A DNA stretch of 64,000 bases from Facklamia languida CCUG 37842 (GTDB lineage: Bacteria; Bacillota; Bacilli; Lactobacillales; Aerococcaceae). The DNA lies in contig NZ_JH601133.1 of assembly GCF_000245795.1 (NCBI RefSeq), positions 588,268 through 652,267 of the forward strand, given 5' to 3'. Positions 9,725-17,755 of the stretch are shown in pieces. The notes below the pieces were generated by a model. The model searched no databases. It saw only the letters and a list, made by a program, of their open reading frames with translations, and was not told where the DNA came from. Position 1 is the first letter of the stretch; the number at the start of each line of letters is the position of its first letter. Both the position numbers and the translations under genes were made by a program.

Positions 9725-10588
9725 CTAAGAGGAACTTTTACTATGGTCGATTATACTTTTGAAGAAATTCCCAGGTTTGGTTGCTAATAGATAGTGTCGT
9801 AATTTCTCATCATAAACGAGCTGGGTCTCAAATAAGGCTTGATAATGTGGCAGTTCTAACCGGTCATTCGCTTTGTTTTCTGCAAAGACACATATTCCAA
9901 CTGCTTTCGAATCAAATTCTTCGACCAGATTCAAAAGACCAAGCATGGTCCCACCATTACGTAGAAAATCATCAACAATCAAGACACGACTATTTGGGGA
10001 CAAGCTGGCCTTGGAAAGTTCCATCTTCCGAACGTTCTGATGAGACCCTGATAAATAATTAACCGAAATGGTTGATCCTTCTCCCGCACTGGCCTCTCGC
10101 CGGACAACTACATAAGGTTTATTTAGAAAATTAGCCACCATCACTGCCAGACCAATTCCTTTAGCTTCAATGGTGAGGACTGCATCTATTTCTTGATCTA
10201 AATACAGCCCGGCAATTAGTTGACCACACTGTCTTAAAATTTGCGGGTCCTGCAGGAGGTCATTCACATAAATATAATTTCCCGCTAAAATCCGCTTACC
10301 TGTTTGCATCCGCCGACTAACCTCTTCTTGGAAGTGGCTAATTTCTGACTGCGAAAGCGTCGGATGGTAGATCACCCCTCCTGACTTGCCAGTCAAAGTT
10401 TGAATCTTCCCTAAGTCATGCTCATCAAATAAATGACGAATAATGTCCAGATCCTCACTAATTGATGACTTGGCACAGCCTAATTGACTGGCAAAAGTCT
10501 GTAGATTCAATAATCGATTTGGTGACTGTAAAAGCTCTTTTGTAATGACTACCAACCGCTGATTGCGTTTTAACTTCTTGGCTACCAT
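9725..10588 (-). CDS. purR: Purine operon regulator PurR
   Basis: PurR of the Gram-positive type: an N-terminal winged helix (LVVITKELLQSPNRL... AKSSISEDLDIIRHLF) joined to a phosphoribosyltransferase-like domain with the PRPP loop VLIVDDFLRNGGTMLGLLNL. In the family it binds paired PurBoxes and responds to PRPP. I chose ATG 10588 (MVAKKLKR), because it has AAGGGGCGG 8 nt upstream and matches the family N-terminus. A longer reading frame to 10675 would run into the terminator of the next operon. A candidate PurBox pair lies just upstream, which suggests autoregulation. It starts the purR-glmU-prs cluster. Confidence 0.95.
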   Translation of the reverse strand: MVAKKLKRNQRLVVITKELLQSPNRLLNLQTFASQLGCAKSSISEDLDIIRHLFDEHDLGKIQTLTGKSGGVIYHPTLSQSEISHFQEEVSRRMQTGKRILAGNYIYVNDLLQDPQILRQCGQLIAGLYLDQEIDAVLTIEAKGIGLAVMVANFLNKPYVVVRREASAGEGSTISVNYLSGSHQNVRKMELSKASLSPNSRVLIVDDFLRNGGTMLGLLNLVEEFDSKAVGICVFAENKANDRLELPHYQALFETQLVYDEKLRHYLLATKPGNFFKSIIDHSKSSS

Positions 10589-10606
10589 CTTAACCGCCCC
10601 TTCATA

Positions 10607-10643
10607 CCCGAATGTTAATGATAATATACCATTATTCGTTCGT
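10607..10643 (-). promoter_or_regulatory. Candidate inverted PurBox pair upstream of purR
   Basis: On the minus strand ACGAACGAAT and AACATTCGGG face each other across 17 nt. The PurR target in Bacillus and Lactococcus is CCGAACAWT, often as inverted pairs about 16-17 nt apart. Each half here has one or two mismatches. A TATATT -10-like box lies between them. It is plausible as the autoregulatory site but unproven. Confidence 0.4.
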
Positions 10644-10655
10644 TTAATCAATAGA

Positions 10656-10692
10656 GTCAAAAAAAGCTCCTTCATTTAAAAGGAGCTTTTCC
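10656..10692 (-). terminator. Terminator of the zinc transporter operon
   Basis: On the minus strand AAAAGCTCC and GGAGCTTTT pair and are followed by TTTG. It lies immediately after the permease stop codon. Its position inside the longest purR frame supports the downstream purR start. Confidence 0.75.
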
Positions 10693-11520
10693 TTACTTCT
10701 GATGGGCTTTACGGATCCATGTTTGAATGGTCTGCCCCAGGGTCACCAAGATAAAGATAAACACAAAGGCCAAAGTAATTGAGGCCCCGGGCGGTGTGTC
10801 GAAGTTAAAGGAGGCATAGAGTCCCCCTAAAATACCCACCAAATTAATCACCATGCCTATAATAATCGCTTGCATAAAAGATTTGGCCAATTTAATAGCG
10901 GTCGCTGAGGGGATAATGATGAGGGCGGATACCAATAAAGCCCCCACAATCGGCATCATAATTGAGATGGCGACCCCTGTTAAAACCGAAAACGTAGTCG
11001 ATATCAGCTTAACAGGCAGCCCCGACGTTTGGGCCGTTGCCTCATCGAATGAAACCACATACAGCGGCCGATGGAAAATGACATACAGAACCACCATCAC
11101 CAGTGCCAGCATGATTAACAATCGCACTTCTTGTTCTTGGATTAGGATGATTGAACCAAATAAGAACTGGTCCACTTTGAAGACACCGCTGGCTGAATTC
11201 AGCCCAAGAAGGACCAAAGCCAAAGCCATACCAGAAGACATCATAATGGCAACCGATACTTCTGAAAAGTTCTGGTAAATCGTTCTTAAATATTCAATCC
11301 CTAATGAAGCAAGGACCACCACACCTAAGGTGGTTAAGGTGGGGCTGACCTGCAAAATCAAGCCCAATGCCACCCCCGCTAATGAAATGTGAGACAAGGT
11401 ATCCGATAACAAGGACTGCTTACGTAAAATCAAAAACAAACCTAGTATGGGTGTGATAAATGACATGGCTATTCCTGCCAGGAATGCGCGTTGGATGAAG
11501 TCATACTGAAACATCTCCAT
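10693..11520 (-). CDS. znuB: Zinc ABC transporter permease (ZnuB/AdcB type)
   Basis: A 275-residue ABC-3 family permease with about eight hydrophobic helices. It begins with FQYDFIQRAFLAGIAMSFITPILGLFLILR and includes the family segment SDTLSHISLAGVALG. The ABC-3 family serves Zn or Mn uptake. The Zur-type operator in front of the operon points to Zn. Its start overlaps the end of the ATPase gene by 52 bp in another frame. No metal-binding lipoprotein (ZnuA/AdcA) is adjacent, so the receptor must be encoded elsewhere. Confidence 0.9.
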   Translation of the reverse strand: MEMFQYDFIQRAFLAGIAMSFITPILGLFLILRKQSLLSDTLSHISLAGVALGLILQVSPTLTTLGVVVLASLGIEYLRTIYQNFSEVSVAIMMSSGMALALVLLGLNSASGVFKVDQFLFGSIILIQEQEVRLLIMLALVMVVLYVIFHRPLYVVSFDEATAQTSGLPVKLISTTFSVLTGVAISIMMPIVGALLVSALIIIPSATAIKLAKSFMQAIIIGMVINLVGILGGLYASFNFDTPPGASITLAFVFIFILVTLGQTIQTWIRKAHQK

Positions 11521-12173
11521 GGCGAGTTCTCCTCTCTAACCAATCGAATTTCTCGATCATAATATCCTTCGATCTCATCGTCCGCATGCGTGACCATCAT
11601 AATGGCTTTACCATGGTGGTCTGCCAAATGCCGTAATAGCTTGTAAAACTTCCGCCTTGAATAGGTATCCATTCCAGCTGTGGGCTCATCTAAGACATAG
11701 AAATCAGGATCTAAAGCAAAGACCCTTGCAAGGACCACACGTTGCTTTTGACCACCGGACAATTGCCCAATCAATTTATGGCGCATGGCCTCCATCCCAA
11801 CTGCCTCAAGTGCTCGCTTAACATGCTCATGATCTCGATCATCCAGCGGCTTAAACCAGCGTCCTTTGGAATAGCGACCGGATTCAACAAACCGCTGAAC
11901 CGTGCTTGGAAATCCTGCATTAAAGGCATTAATGTCTTGCGCCACATAGCCAAGGGATAATTTGTCACCTAGCGCATTTCTTTCAGCTAGCTTCACCTGG
12001 CCTGTTGCCGGTTTGAGGATGCCAATCACATTCTTGATCAGCGTCGATTTCGCCGCCCCATTCTCTCCAGTCAGAATGACAAATTCCCCGTCATGTATTT
12101 CAAAATCAATATTATTTAAAACTTTTTCTTCATCATAATAGAAAGATAGATCTTTAACGCTTAATACTTTCAT
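11469..12173 (-). CDS. znuC: Zinc ABC transporter ATP-binding protein (ZnuC/AdcC type)
   Basis: A 234-residue ABC ATPase. The Walker A is GENGAAKSTL (alanine where glycine is usual before AKS), the signature is LSGGQKQRVVLARVFA, the Walker B is DFYVLDEPTAGMD, and the switch His is in VTHADDE. It pairs with the downstream permease. The Zur-like box between its promoter and ATG suggests zinc repression. The last 17 codons overlap the permease gene. Confidence 0.9.
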   Translation of the reverse strand: MKVLSVKDLSFYYDEEKVLNNIDFEIHDGEFVILTGENGAAKSTLIKNVIGILKPATGQVKLAERNALGDKLSLGYVAQDINAFNAGFPSTVQRFVESGRYSKGRWFKPLDDRDHEHVKRALEAVGMEAMRHKLIGQLSGGQKQRVVLARVFALDPDFYVLDEPTAGMDTYSRRKFYKLLRHLADHHGKAIMMVTHADDEIEGYYDREIRLVREENSPWRCFSMTSSNAHSWQE

Positions 12174-12210
12174 TAATTCGCTTCACCTCTTCCCTTCACT
12201 TTTATTAAAG

Positions 12211-12221
12211 GTAATAATTAC
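12211..12221. promoter_or_regulatory. Zur-type operator
   Basis: GTAATAATTAC is a perfect match to the palindromic core GTAATNATTAC of the Bacillus Zur box. It lies between the -10 box and the znuC start, where a bound repressor would block transcription. Confidence 0.75.
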
Positions 12222-12236
12222 TGTTTACGACCACTT

Positions 12237-12265
12237 ATCTTATCTTGTCATTCCTATTCTGTCAA
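12237..12265 (-). promoter_or_regulatory. znuCB promoter
   Basis: On the minus strand: TTGACA (12265-12260), a 17-nt spacer, then TAAGAT (12242-12237). Transcription would start near 12230, just before the Zur box. Confidence 0.7.
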
Positions 12266-12376
12266 GAAGTAAATGTTTCCAACAAAGTGAGCGCACAATG
12301 ACAAAAACCGTTAAGTGATGAGCGGGATTGAGCTTAACTCTTTCTGATTACAATTTCACCAAGTCTGGGCTAACAA

Positions 12377-12496
12377 AAAACACCGAATCGCTCACTCTGC
12401 TAAGGCAGGACCGCCGAGAGACAATACCTTGTCCCGCAGATCCAAAGCGTCTGCACGTTGGCAGCCCCCCCTAAGCCTATAAGGATTCGATGTTTT
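12377..12496. repeat. Structured hairpin element (terminator-like, possible member of the repeat family)
   Basis: AAAACACCGAATC (12377-12389) pairs with GATTCGATGTTTT (12484-12496) with one mismatch. About 94 nt of GC-rich internal sequence include GGCAGGACCGCCGAG, resembling the GGACCGCC core of the other repeats. On the minus strand it ends in a run of six T and lies 3' of the GTPase gene, so it probably also ends that transcript. It fills much of the gap between this gene and the zinc promoter; the remaining bases (about 12266-12376) show nothing I recognise. Confidence 0.5.
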
Positions 12497-12544
12497 GATT
12501 GTTTATTTTAACTTTGCTTAACCGCCTATCTCATAGGCAAACGT

Positions 12545-13765
12545 TTATCTGGATCGCTTTGATCGATCCAAAAAGGATTCAAACCAGTCCGGCAGGATTT
12601 CCTTGACCTTGTTCTGACCACCCCGTTGACTCATCGCTTGCAATTGGCTTGAGAAATTACGGTTCATAAAGGTCTGTAATTCCTTTAAAGGAAATTCCTT
12701 TCCCTTTAGGTCGGCCAGCGCAACTTGCTTGAGGACTTCGATATACGAATAAGCCAAGGCCAAAGTCAAACTAGCTGCTGTCGTCCCGCTTACGACCCCT
12801 CCTTTGAAGGTTCCAACCCCAGGAATCAATTTAAGGGCGGATGATGCAAGATACTTACCCAATAAGGTTGTGCCGCTGGTGCCTCCGATTCCTGCTATGA
12901 TCGAAAGAATCTGGGCCCGGTCAAGCGCCAGACCAAAAATGGAAGTAATTTGGGCAAGCATGGTAATTTGCATCGGGACCAATAAAGCAGAGTCAGCAAT
13001 TGGAATTGGAATAAAGCCGATACCAAAGGCGGATGAAATATAGGTGTGCGCCCAACTCCTAGCCTTTTTGACCTTTAGGTCAAGGTCTACTTGTTGGGCG
13101 TTGATAAAAGCCTCCTGCACCTCATCCGGTAAGACCGCCATCGATTCTTGAACAACCCGATCGAGTCCAAAGGCTTGAATCCTTTGTCCTTGACCCAGCA
13201 CAAAGTCTTGAGCTAAGACGGGAATCACCTTGGCCACACGCGGCAAGTGAGCCTGGATAGTCTCTTTAAAGCGGGTGACCTCTTCGCCAATCGCTTGGGT
13301 CAAGATGACCATTACAGGTACCTGCTCGGTGAGCGCCTCGATCAGCGCCATTTCCTGAGGTTCAATTCGGGCCATGCTCGCATTAATGCAATAATAAACG
13401 AGATGAATGGCCTCTTTTTCACCTTTAGCTTTTTGCTGTTGAATCAAGGATAGCAGCTGGTTCATGCTCTCCCTTTGCACGCTCGTATTCAACTCCAAGC
13501 CACGCGTGTCATAAAGGGTCATGGGGATCCCTTCCTTGGTAATCTTGCGAATCCCCTGCGTGATGGGTAAGCCCACCCCTGTGTCCGCAATCTTCTCGCG
13601 AAACAAGGCATTAACCAGGGTGCTCTTGCCTGAACCAGTCTTACCCACCAGCAAGATATTGAGCGGAGGCATTTCAGAAACGGCCGACTGAGATTGTTGA
13701 AGGAGGTCTCCAGCTAAGCGTGTATCCACCTTAAAGGGATTAAACTTCTGCCAAAAGTTCATCAT
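12545..13765 (-). CDS. GTPase with DUF697 membrane-like domain
   Basis: About 406 residues. A small GTPase domain comes first: the P-loop VGKTGSGKST is near residues 40-49, the switch II-like DTRGLE near 97, and a TQAIGEE segment near the usual base-recognition site. The C-terminal part from about residue 245 has two or three hydrophobic helices with the GFIPIPIADSALLVPMQITML segment typical of DUF697/YcjF-like proteins. The cellular role of this family is unclear. I chose ATG 13765, 7 nt from GGAG. The ribosome site overlaps the stop of the YugP gene, so the two are co-translated. Confidence 0.8.
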   Translation of the reverse strand: MMNFWQKFNPFKVDTRLAGDLLQQSQSAVSEMPPLNILLVGKTGSGKSTLVNALFREKIADTGVGLPITQGIRKITKEGIPMTLYDTRGLELNTSVQRESMNQLLSLIQQQKAKGEKEAIHLVYYCINASMARIEPQEMALIEALTEQVPVMVILTQAIGEEVTRFKETIQAHLPRVAKVIPVLAQDFVLGQGQRIQAFGLDRVVQESMAVLPDEVQEAFINAQQVDLDLKVKKARSWAHTYISSAFGIGFIPIPIADSALLVPMQITMLAQITSIFGLALDRAQILSIIAGIGGTSGTTLLGKYLASSALKLIPGVGTFKGGVVSGTTAASLTLALAYSYIEVLKQVALADLKGKEFPLKELQTFMNRNFSSQLQAMSQRGGQNKVKEILPDWFESFLDRSKRSR

Positions 13766-13774
13766 CACCCACTC

Positions 13775-14470
13775 CTAATCTCTTCGACGGTTGGATAAAA
13801 GCACCAGACGGAAGATCTGCAAGGCTGTCGACAATGTCGCTGCAATATAGGTAAAGGCAGCAGCCCGTAGGACTTTTCGTGCTGCAGGAATTTCTTCACT
13901 TGAGAAAACCTGATAGGATTCTAATACATTCAAGGCGCGGCGGCTGGCATCAAATTCAACCGGCAAAGTCACGCATTGAAAAAGGAGGGCCAATGAAAGA
14001 GCAATAATCCCAATCGTCACCAGCCCCATCATTTGCAAGATAAAACCTAAAATAATCAAGGGCATCCCAATGCTTGAACCAAATTGAGAAATTGGCACCA
14101 AGAAAGACCGCAACTTAAGCATCGAATAACCTTCAGCGTCTTGAACAGCATGACCACACTCATGGGCAGCTACAGCGACAGCTGCAACCGAAGTTTCATT
14201 ATAAGTAGCGTCTGACAAGCGCAAGATTTTCTCATTTGGGCTGTAATGATCGGTTAAGTTGCCAGGAACATGTTCAACCCGGACATCCTGAATCTGGCTA
14301 GCTTGCAGAATCGCTTCAGCTGCTTGCTTGCCGGTGACCTGCTTTATCGTTTGAAACTCACTATATTTAGCAAAAGTCGATTTCACCTTCCACTGGGCAA
14401 AGGCAACCAATGCCATGCCGATAATAACTAGCAGATAGGTGGAATCAAAATAATAACCATAGGAACCCAT
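13775..14470 (-). CDS. YugP-type membrane zinc metallopeptidase
   Basis: About 231 residues. The zincin motif is HECGH (AVAAHECGHAVQDAEGY) around residue 120. Hydrophobic segments lie at the N-terminus (about residues 10-25) and after the motif (about 145-185), with a final helix near the end. The family is annotated as neutral zinc metallopeptidase YugP with no well-defined substrate. ATG 14470 (MGSYGYYF) is chosen because AGGAGAGGA lies just upstream. The gene pairs tightly with the downstream DUF697 GTPase. Confidence 0.87.
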   Translation of the reverse strand: MGSYGYYFDSTYLLVIIGMALVAFAQWKVKSTFAKYSEFQTIKQVTGKQAAEAILQASQIQDVRVEHVPGNLTDHYSPNEKILRLSDATYNETSVAAVAVAAHECGHAVQDAEGYSMLKLRSFLVPISQFGSSIGMPLIILGFILQMMGLVTIGIIALSLALLFQCVTLPVEFDASRRALNVLESYQVFSSEEIPAARKVLRAAAFTYIAATLSTALQIFRLVLLSNRRRD

Positions 14471-14589
14471 CGGATCCTCTCCTCTCAATCATGAAATTAC
14501 TTTAATTCTATCAAACCTCTAATCAAAATACTATTAACAGCCCCCCTTTGATCGGTAGCGCCTTTATCGCACCTAGGTAAAAGATCATA

Positions 14590-14622
14590 CAAAAAAAGGG
14601 CCTGATAAGGGCCCTAAAAAAA
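14590..14622 (-). terminator. Terminator of the uracil permease gene
   Basis: On the minus strand AGGGCC and GGCCCT form a stem followed by TTTTTTT. It lies just past the stop codon of the permease gene. Confidence 0.75.
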
Positions 14623-14639
14623 TTTAAACCACGTCCATT

Positions 14640-15935
14640 CTACTCTTCAGATTTAGGTGAAGAAGACAAAATCAAATTCAAGATAATTCCGACCAAAGCA
14701 CTTAAAGCGGTACCAGACAGCACAAAGGACCCGCCAAAATCTAGGACTGCCCCTCCTAAACCGATCACCAGCATAGCTGAAGCAATGATCAGGTTACGGG
14801 ATTGGGAGAAATCAGTCCGATCTTTAATTAAGACTTTCAAGCCATTACTCGCAATCACGCCATACAAGAGAATCGCCATCCCACCTATCACCGGAGTAGG
14901 AATTGTTGAAATCAAGGCATTGAACTTCCCTAAGAAACTAGTTGCAATCGCAATCAGAGCCGCATTTCGGATCACATTAACGGAAGCAATGCGGGTCAAT
15001 GCAATCACGCCAGTATTCTCACCGTATGTTGTATTAGCTGGCCCTCCAATCAAAGCAGAAAGAAAGCTTGCTAGACCATCGCCCATCAAGGTCCGATGCA
15101 GACCTGGTTTTGAAATGAAATTCTCACCGCAGATCTCACCTAAGACTACATGATCACCTGTATGTTCAGCAATTGTCACCAGAGCAATCGGCAGAATCGC
15201 CCAGGCTTCAGGCCCGAAGTAGAATTGGTAGTGTCCCCAATTCGCGATACCGGTCTTAAAGGGTAATGATAGGTCTGGCAATTGGAACCAAGCCGCTTCT
15301 AATACAGGAGTGAAATCAACCAAGCCCAAGACCAAAGCCACCAAATAGCCACCCACTATCGCCACTAAAAATGGGATGACCCGCCAAAACCCCTTACCAT
15401 AGACCTGCACAAAAACGGCAAATAATAAAGTAGAGATGGAAACGACCAGCTGTCTCCAATCGCCTTCGGCCACAAATCCTGCGTTAGTGACGGCAGACGA
15501 TGCCAGCCCCAACCCGATCACAATAATCATCGGTCCAATCACAATAGGAGGTAATAAACGATTTAGCCAGTCCGTTCCCGTCATTTTTATAATCGCCGCA
15601 ATCACGACATACGCGATCCCAACTAGCATAATCCCTGTTTGTGCAGCTGAAATATCCCCTTCTCGCTGCTGCATGGCTAATGACATAGCTGTAATATAGG
15701 CAAATGAAGACCCTAGATAAACAGGAACTTCCCCTTTTGTACATAAGATGTACACCAAGGTCCCAAGTCCACTGGCCAAGAGGGCCGTCGAGACAGAGAG
15801 ACCCAAGATTAAGGGCACCAAAATGGTTGCCCCAAACATCGCAAAGACATGCTGAAAGCTCAGCAGTAAGCCCTTTAACAGAGACGGCTTGTCTTTTGGC
15901 TTTAAGAGCAGGTAAGACGTAGTTGAATTTTGCAT
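14640..15935 (-). CDS. pyrP: Uracil permease (NAT/NCS2 family)
   Basis: A 431-residue membrane protein with about 14 helices. It has the N-terminal FQHVFAMFGATILVP of the nucleobase/ascorbate transporter family, the ALVTIAEHTGDH segment of the substrate site, and the GENTGVIALTRIAS signature that in UraA reads YGENIGV. Uracil is the likely substrate, and the PyrR leader in front of the gene supports this strongly. It is a single gene here, not joined to pyrR or biosynthetic pyr genes. Confidence 0.93.
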   Translation of the reverse strand: MQNSTTSYLLLKPKDKPSLLKGLLLSFQHVFAMFGATILVPLILGLSVSTALLASGLGTLVYILCTKGEVPVYLGSSFAYITAMSLAMQQREGDISAAQTGIMLVGIAYVVIAAIIKMTGTDWLNRLLPPIVIGPMIIVIGLGLASSAVTNAGFVAEGDWRQLVVSISTLLFAVFVQVYGKGFWRVIPFLVAIVGGYLVALVLGLVDFTPVLEAAWFQLPDLSLPFKTGIANWGHYQFYFGPEAWAILPIALVTIAEHTGDHVVLGEICGENFISKPGLHRTLMGDGLASFLSALIGGPANTTYGENTGVIALTRIASVNVIRNAALIAIATSFLGKFNALISTIPTPVIGGMAILLYGVIASNGLKVLIKDRTDFSQSRNLIIASAMLVIGLGGAVLDFGGSFVLSGTALSALVGIILNLILSSSPKSEE

Positions 15936-15961
15936 AGAGATTCTCCTTTTCTTATGTTTTG

Positions 15962-16065
15962 GGCATAAAAAATAGCCCTCTTTTGAAAATAAGGGCTTAG
16001 AATCAAATGAGACTTTTGTGCCCTCTCTGGAGCACTTTAAAAGACCTTAATTTCTACCAAGCATT
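15962..16065 (-). promoter_or_regulatory. PyrR-binding attenuator leader of pyrP
   Basis: On the minus strand the leader has a GTGC/GCAC hairpin enclosing TCCAGAGAGG (16031-16022), which fits the PyrR binding-loop consensus. It is followed by an intrinsic terminator at 15997-15962 (AGCCCT pairs with AGGGCT, then TTTTTT) just before the gene. In known pyr operons, PyrR with UMP stabilises the first hairpin and lets the terminator form, so uracil uptake is shut when pyrimidines are plentiful. The extent of the antiterminator (to about 16065) is my estimate. Confidence 0.8.
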
Positions 16066-16132
16066 CTACCACACCCACCTCTTAATGTCAGTACTTTATA
16101 TGAATTAATAGGGGATTTGCTATACGCAAATA

Positions 16133-16180
16133 AAAAAGGAGGCGATCCCAATGCTTAATCAAAGGAGACCGCCCTCGCAC
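16133..16180. repeat. Short copy of the dispersed repeat (acts as terminator)
   Basis: It contains the signature AATGCTTAATCAAAGGA followed by GACCGCCCTC. Read on the minus strand, GGCGGTC pairs with GATCGCC with one wobble and is followed by a T-run, just 3' of the YdcF gene. It looks like half of the larger element at 48301-48459. Confidence 0.65.
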
Positions 16181-16186
16181 TTAAAC

Positions 16187-16906
16187 TTACCAGCGAGATT
16201 CTAAGTCAGATTTCCGATTCGTTAAATCACCACTCTGGCTGAAATCAATCGCATAGTCTTTCTCTGAGGCTTCTTGGAGGGGAAGATTCAAATGGGTGCT
16301 CAGGAAATCCTTAATGCGGGCGAGTACTTCTCTTGCCTCGCGGTAGGCCTGATTATGTTTCCGATCGGCAGCCGGGACCCCTACCGCTTGGATGCCAAGC
16401 GCCCTGGCTAGCATCAAGGCTCTCGGTAAGTGATACCTTTGGGTCACGATAACTGCTTTATCTTGCTGATGAACGGTCTTCAGCCGCTTTAAGGACTGAT
16501 AAGTCGAATAACCCGCATGGTCTAAATAGATTTGGCTAGAAGGAAGGCCATGGTCTTCTAAATACTGCTTCATGACCAGCACCTCATTATAATTATCTTC
16601 CTTATGGTCTCCAGACATAATCAGGGGATGGCGAGGGTTCCTTTGATAGATCTCAAGGGTCTTATCCAATCGATTGGCGAGGATTGGACTGGGAAGTTGA
16701 TTATTAATCACGCCCGCTCCTAAAGTTAGGACCGGAACATGGTCATCCAGCCAATCCATTTCTGATAATTCTTGGACGGTGATGATTTGACGCTCCGCGG
16801 TAAAGAGGACCCATCCATTAATCAGGACGACTAAACATGACCCCACAAGCAAAAGCCCGCCCAATGATTTAACTATTTTTAAGGCTATTTCGAATATCAT
16901 GCCCAT
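16187..16906 (-). CDS. YdcF family (DUF218) membrane-anchored protein
   Basis: About 239 residues. One N-terminal membrane helix (about residues 10-30) is followed by a DUF218 domain with VLTLGAGVI, LIMSGDH, LDHAGYSTYQSLKRLK and VIVTQRYHLPRALMLARALG. DUF218 proteins include SanA and YdcF and are linked to envelope maintenance, but biochemistry is thin. ATG 16906 follows AGAGGTGG by 5 nt; a later ATG at 16900 is possible. A second DUF218 protein with more membrane helices is encoded at 49.6-50.6 kb. Confidence 0.82.
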   Translation of the reverse strand: MGMIFEIALKIVKSLGGLLLVGSCLVVLINGWVLFTAERQIITVQELSEMDWLDDHVPVLTLGAGVINNQLPSPILANRLDKTLEIYQRNPRHPLIMSGDHKEDNYNEVLVMKQYLEDHGLPSSQIYLDHAGYSTYQSLKRLKTVHQQDKAVIVTQRYHLPRALMLARALGIQAVGVPAADRKHNQAYREAREVLARIKDFLSTHLNLPLQEASEKDYAIDFSQSGDLTNRKSDLESRW

Positions 16907-17073
16907 CCTATCCACCTCTTTACTCAATTTAATGGTCCTATCTTAACAAAGGGCTGACAGAGAAAGCAAATCCCATCCCCCATTCCAGCCAATAATAATT
17001 GTTATACTTTTGTTACCTACTGCGAGGATATTTCTGATAGAATGTGAGAACAACTTGACAAAGGAGCCCTTGA

Positions 17074-17694
17074 ATGATTAAAAAAATATCTTTACCTGTA
17101 ATTCTCTTATTTCTAACCGGCTGTCACTTATTCTCAAAGGATCAAGAGCCTTCGCCTGCGACTAGCCAAGAAAGCACAACAACGACCGTCCTTGTCGATC
17201 AGTCAACGGACCGGACCTTCCTGAATGAAAAACTTGACGAAAAGGCCGACTATCCTGAGCTGACCCTCCCAAAAAATGCCCCTCAAGACTTAAACCAAGC
17301 TATCCAAGTCTACTATCAAGAGAAATTCACACAAACTCAGAAAGAAAACAGTCAGAAACCCTTAACCCAATCTCAACTAAAGGCACTTAAAAAAAGCCTG
17401 AATACAGAAGAAGAATTAAAGGAGCTCGATCTGGCAGTCGATCAATCCCAGCTTAAAATTGGCTCGGATACGCTTTACGTGCCCCGCCTAATTGTCCCAA
17501 TGAGGTATTCACAGGCTGAAAAGAAATGCCAAGATAATGACACGAAAATGATCAATGCGGCTTTGAGCGAATTAGGCAACCGTCTTCTCATTGTCGCTTA
17601 CTACGATGAGGCCGAACAAATCTTGCGGCCTATGCACTTAGTGAATTCGACTGAGTCCCTTTATTTTGATGATGCACAAGCCGAAGATCAATAA
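17074..17694 (+). CDS. Hypothetical lipoprotein
   Basis: A 206-residue protein with a lipoprotein signal: KK, a hydrophobic core and the lipobox LTGC with Cys at residue 17. After it comes a Ser/Thr-rich linker (residues 25-50) and a helical middle rich in Gln, Lys and Leu. A second cysteine lies in the C-terminal half. I do not recognise the family and see no catalytic motif. It is a single gene with AAAGGAG upstream and its own terminator. Confidence 0.75.
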   Translation: MIKKISLPVILLFLTGCHLFSKDQEPSPATSQESTTTTVLVDQSTDRTFLNEKLDEKADYPELTLPKNAPQDLNQAIQVYYQEKFTQTQKENSQKPLTQSQLKALKKSLNTEEELKELDLAVDQSQLKIGSDTLYVPRLIVPMRYSQAEKKCQDNDTKMINAALSELGNRLLIVAYYDEAEQILRPMHLVNSTESLYFDDAQAEDQ

Positions 17695-17702
17695 TAAAAC
17701 TT

Positions 17703-17748
17703 AAGCAACCAGCTCTCTATTTAGAAGTGACTGGTTGCTTATTTTTTC
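17703..17748 (+). terminator. Terminator after the lipoprotein gene
   Basis: AAGCAACCAG (17703-17712) pairs with CTGGTTGCTT (17731-17740), followed by ATTTTTTCT. It may serve the convergent rpoN gene too. Confidence 0.8.
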
Positions 17749-17755
17749 TAAAGGC

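Noticed and set aside
10589..10675. Longer PurR start at 10675
   Set aside because: It would read through the znuB terminator hairpin, has no ribosome site and adds residues not found in the family.
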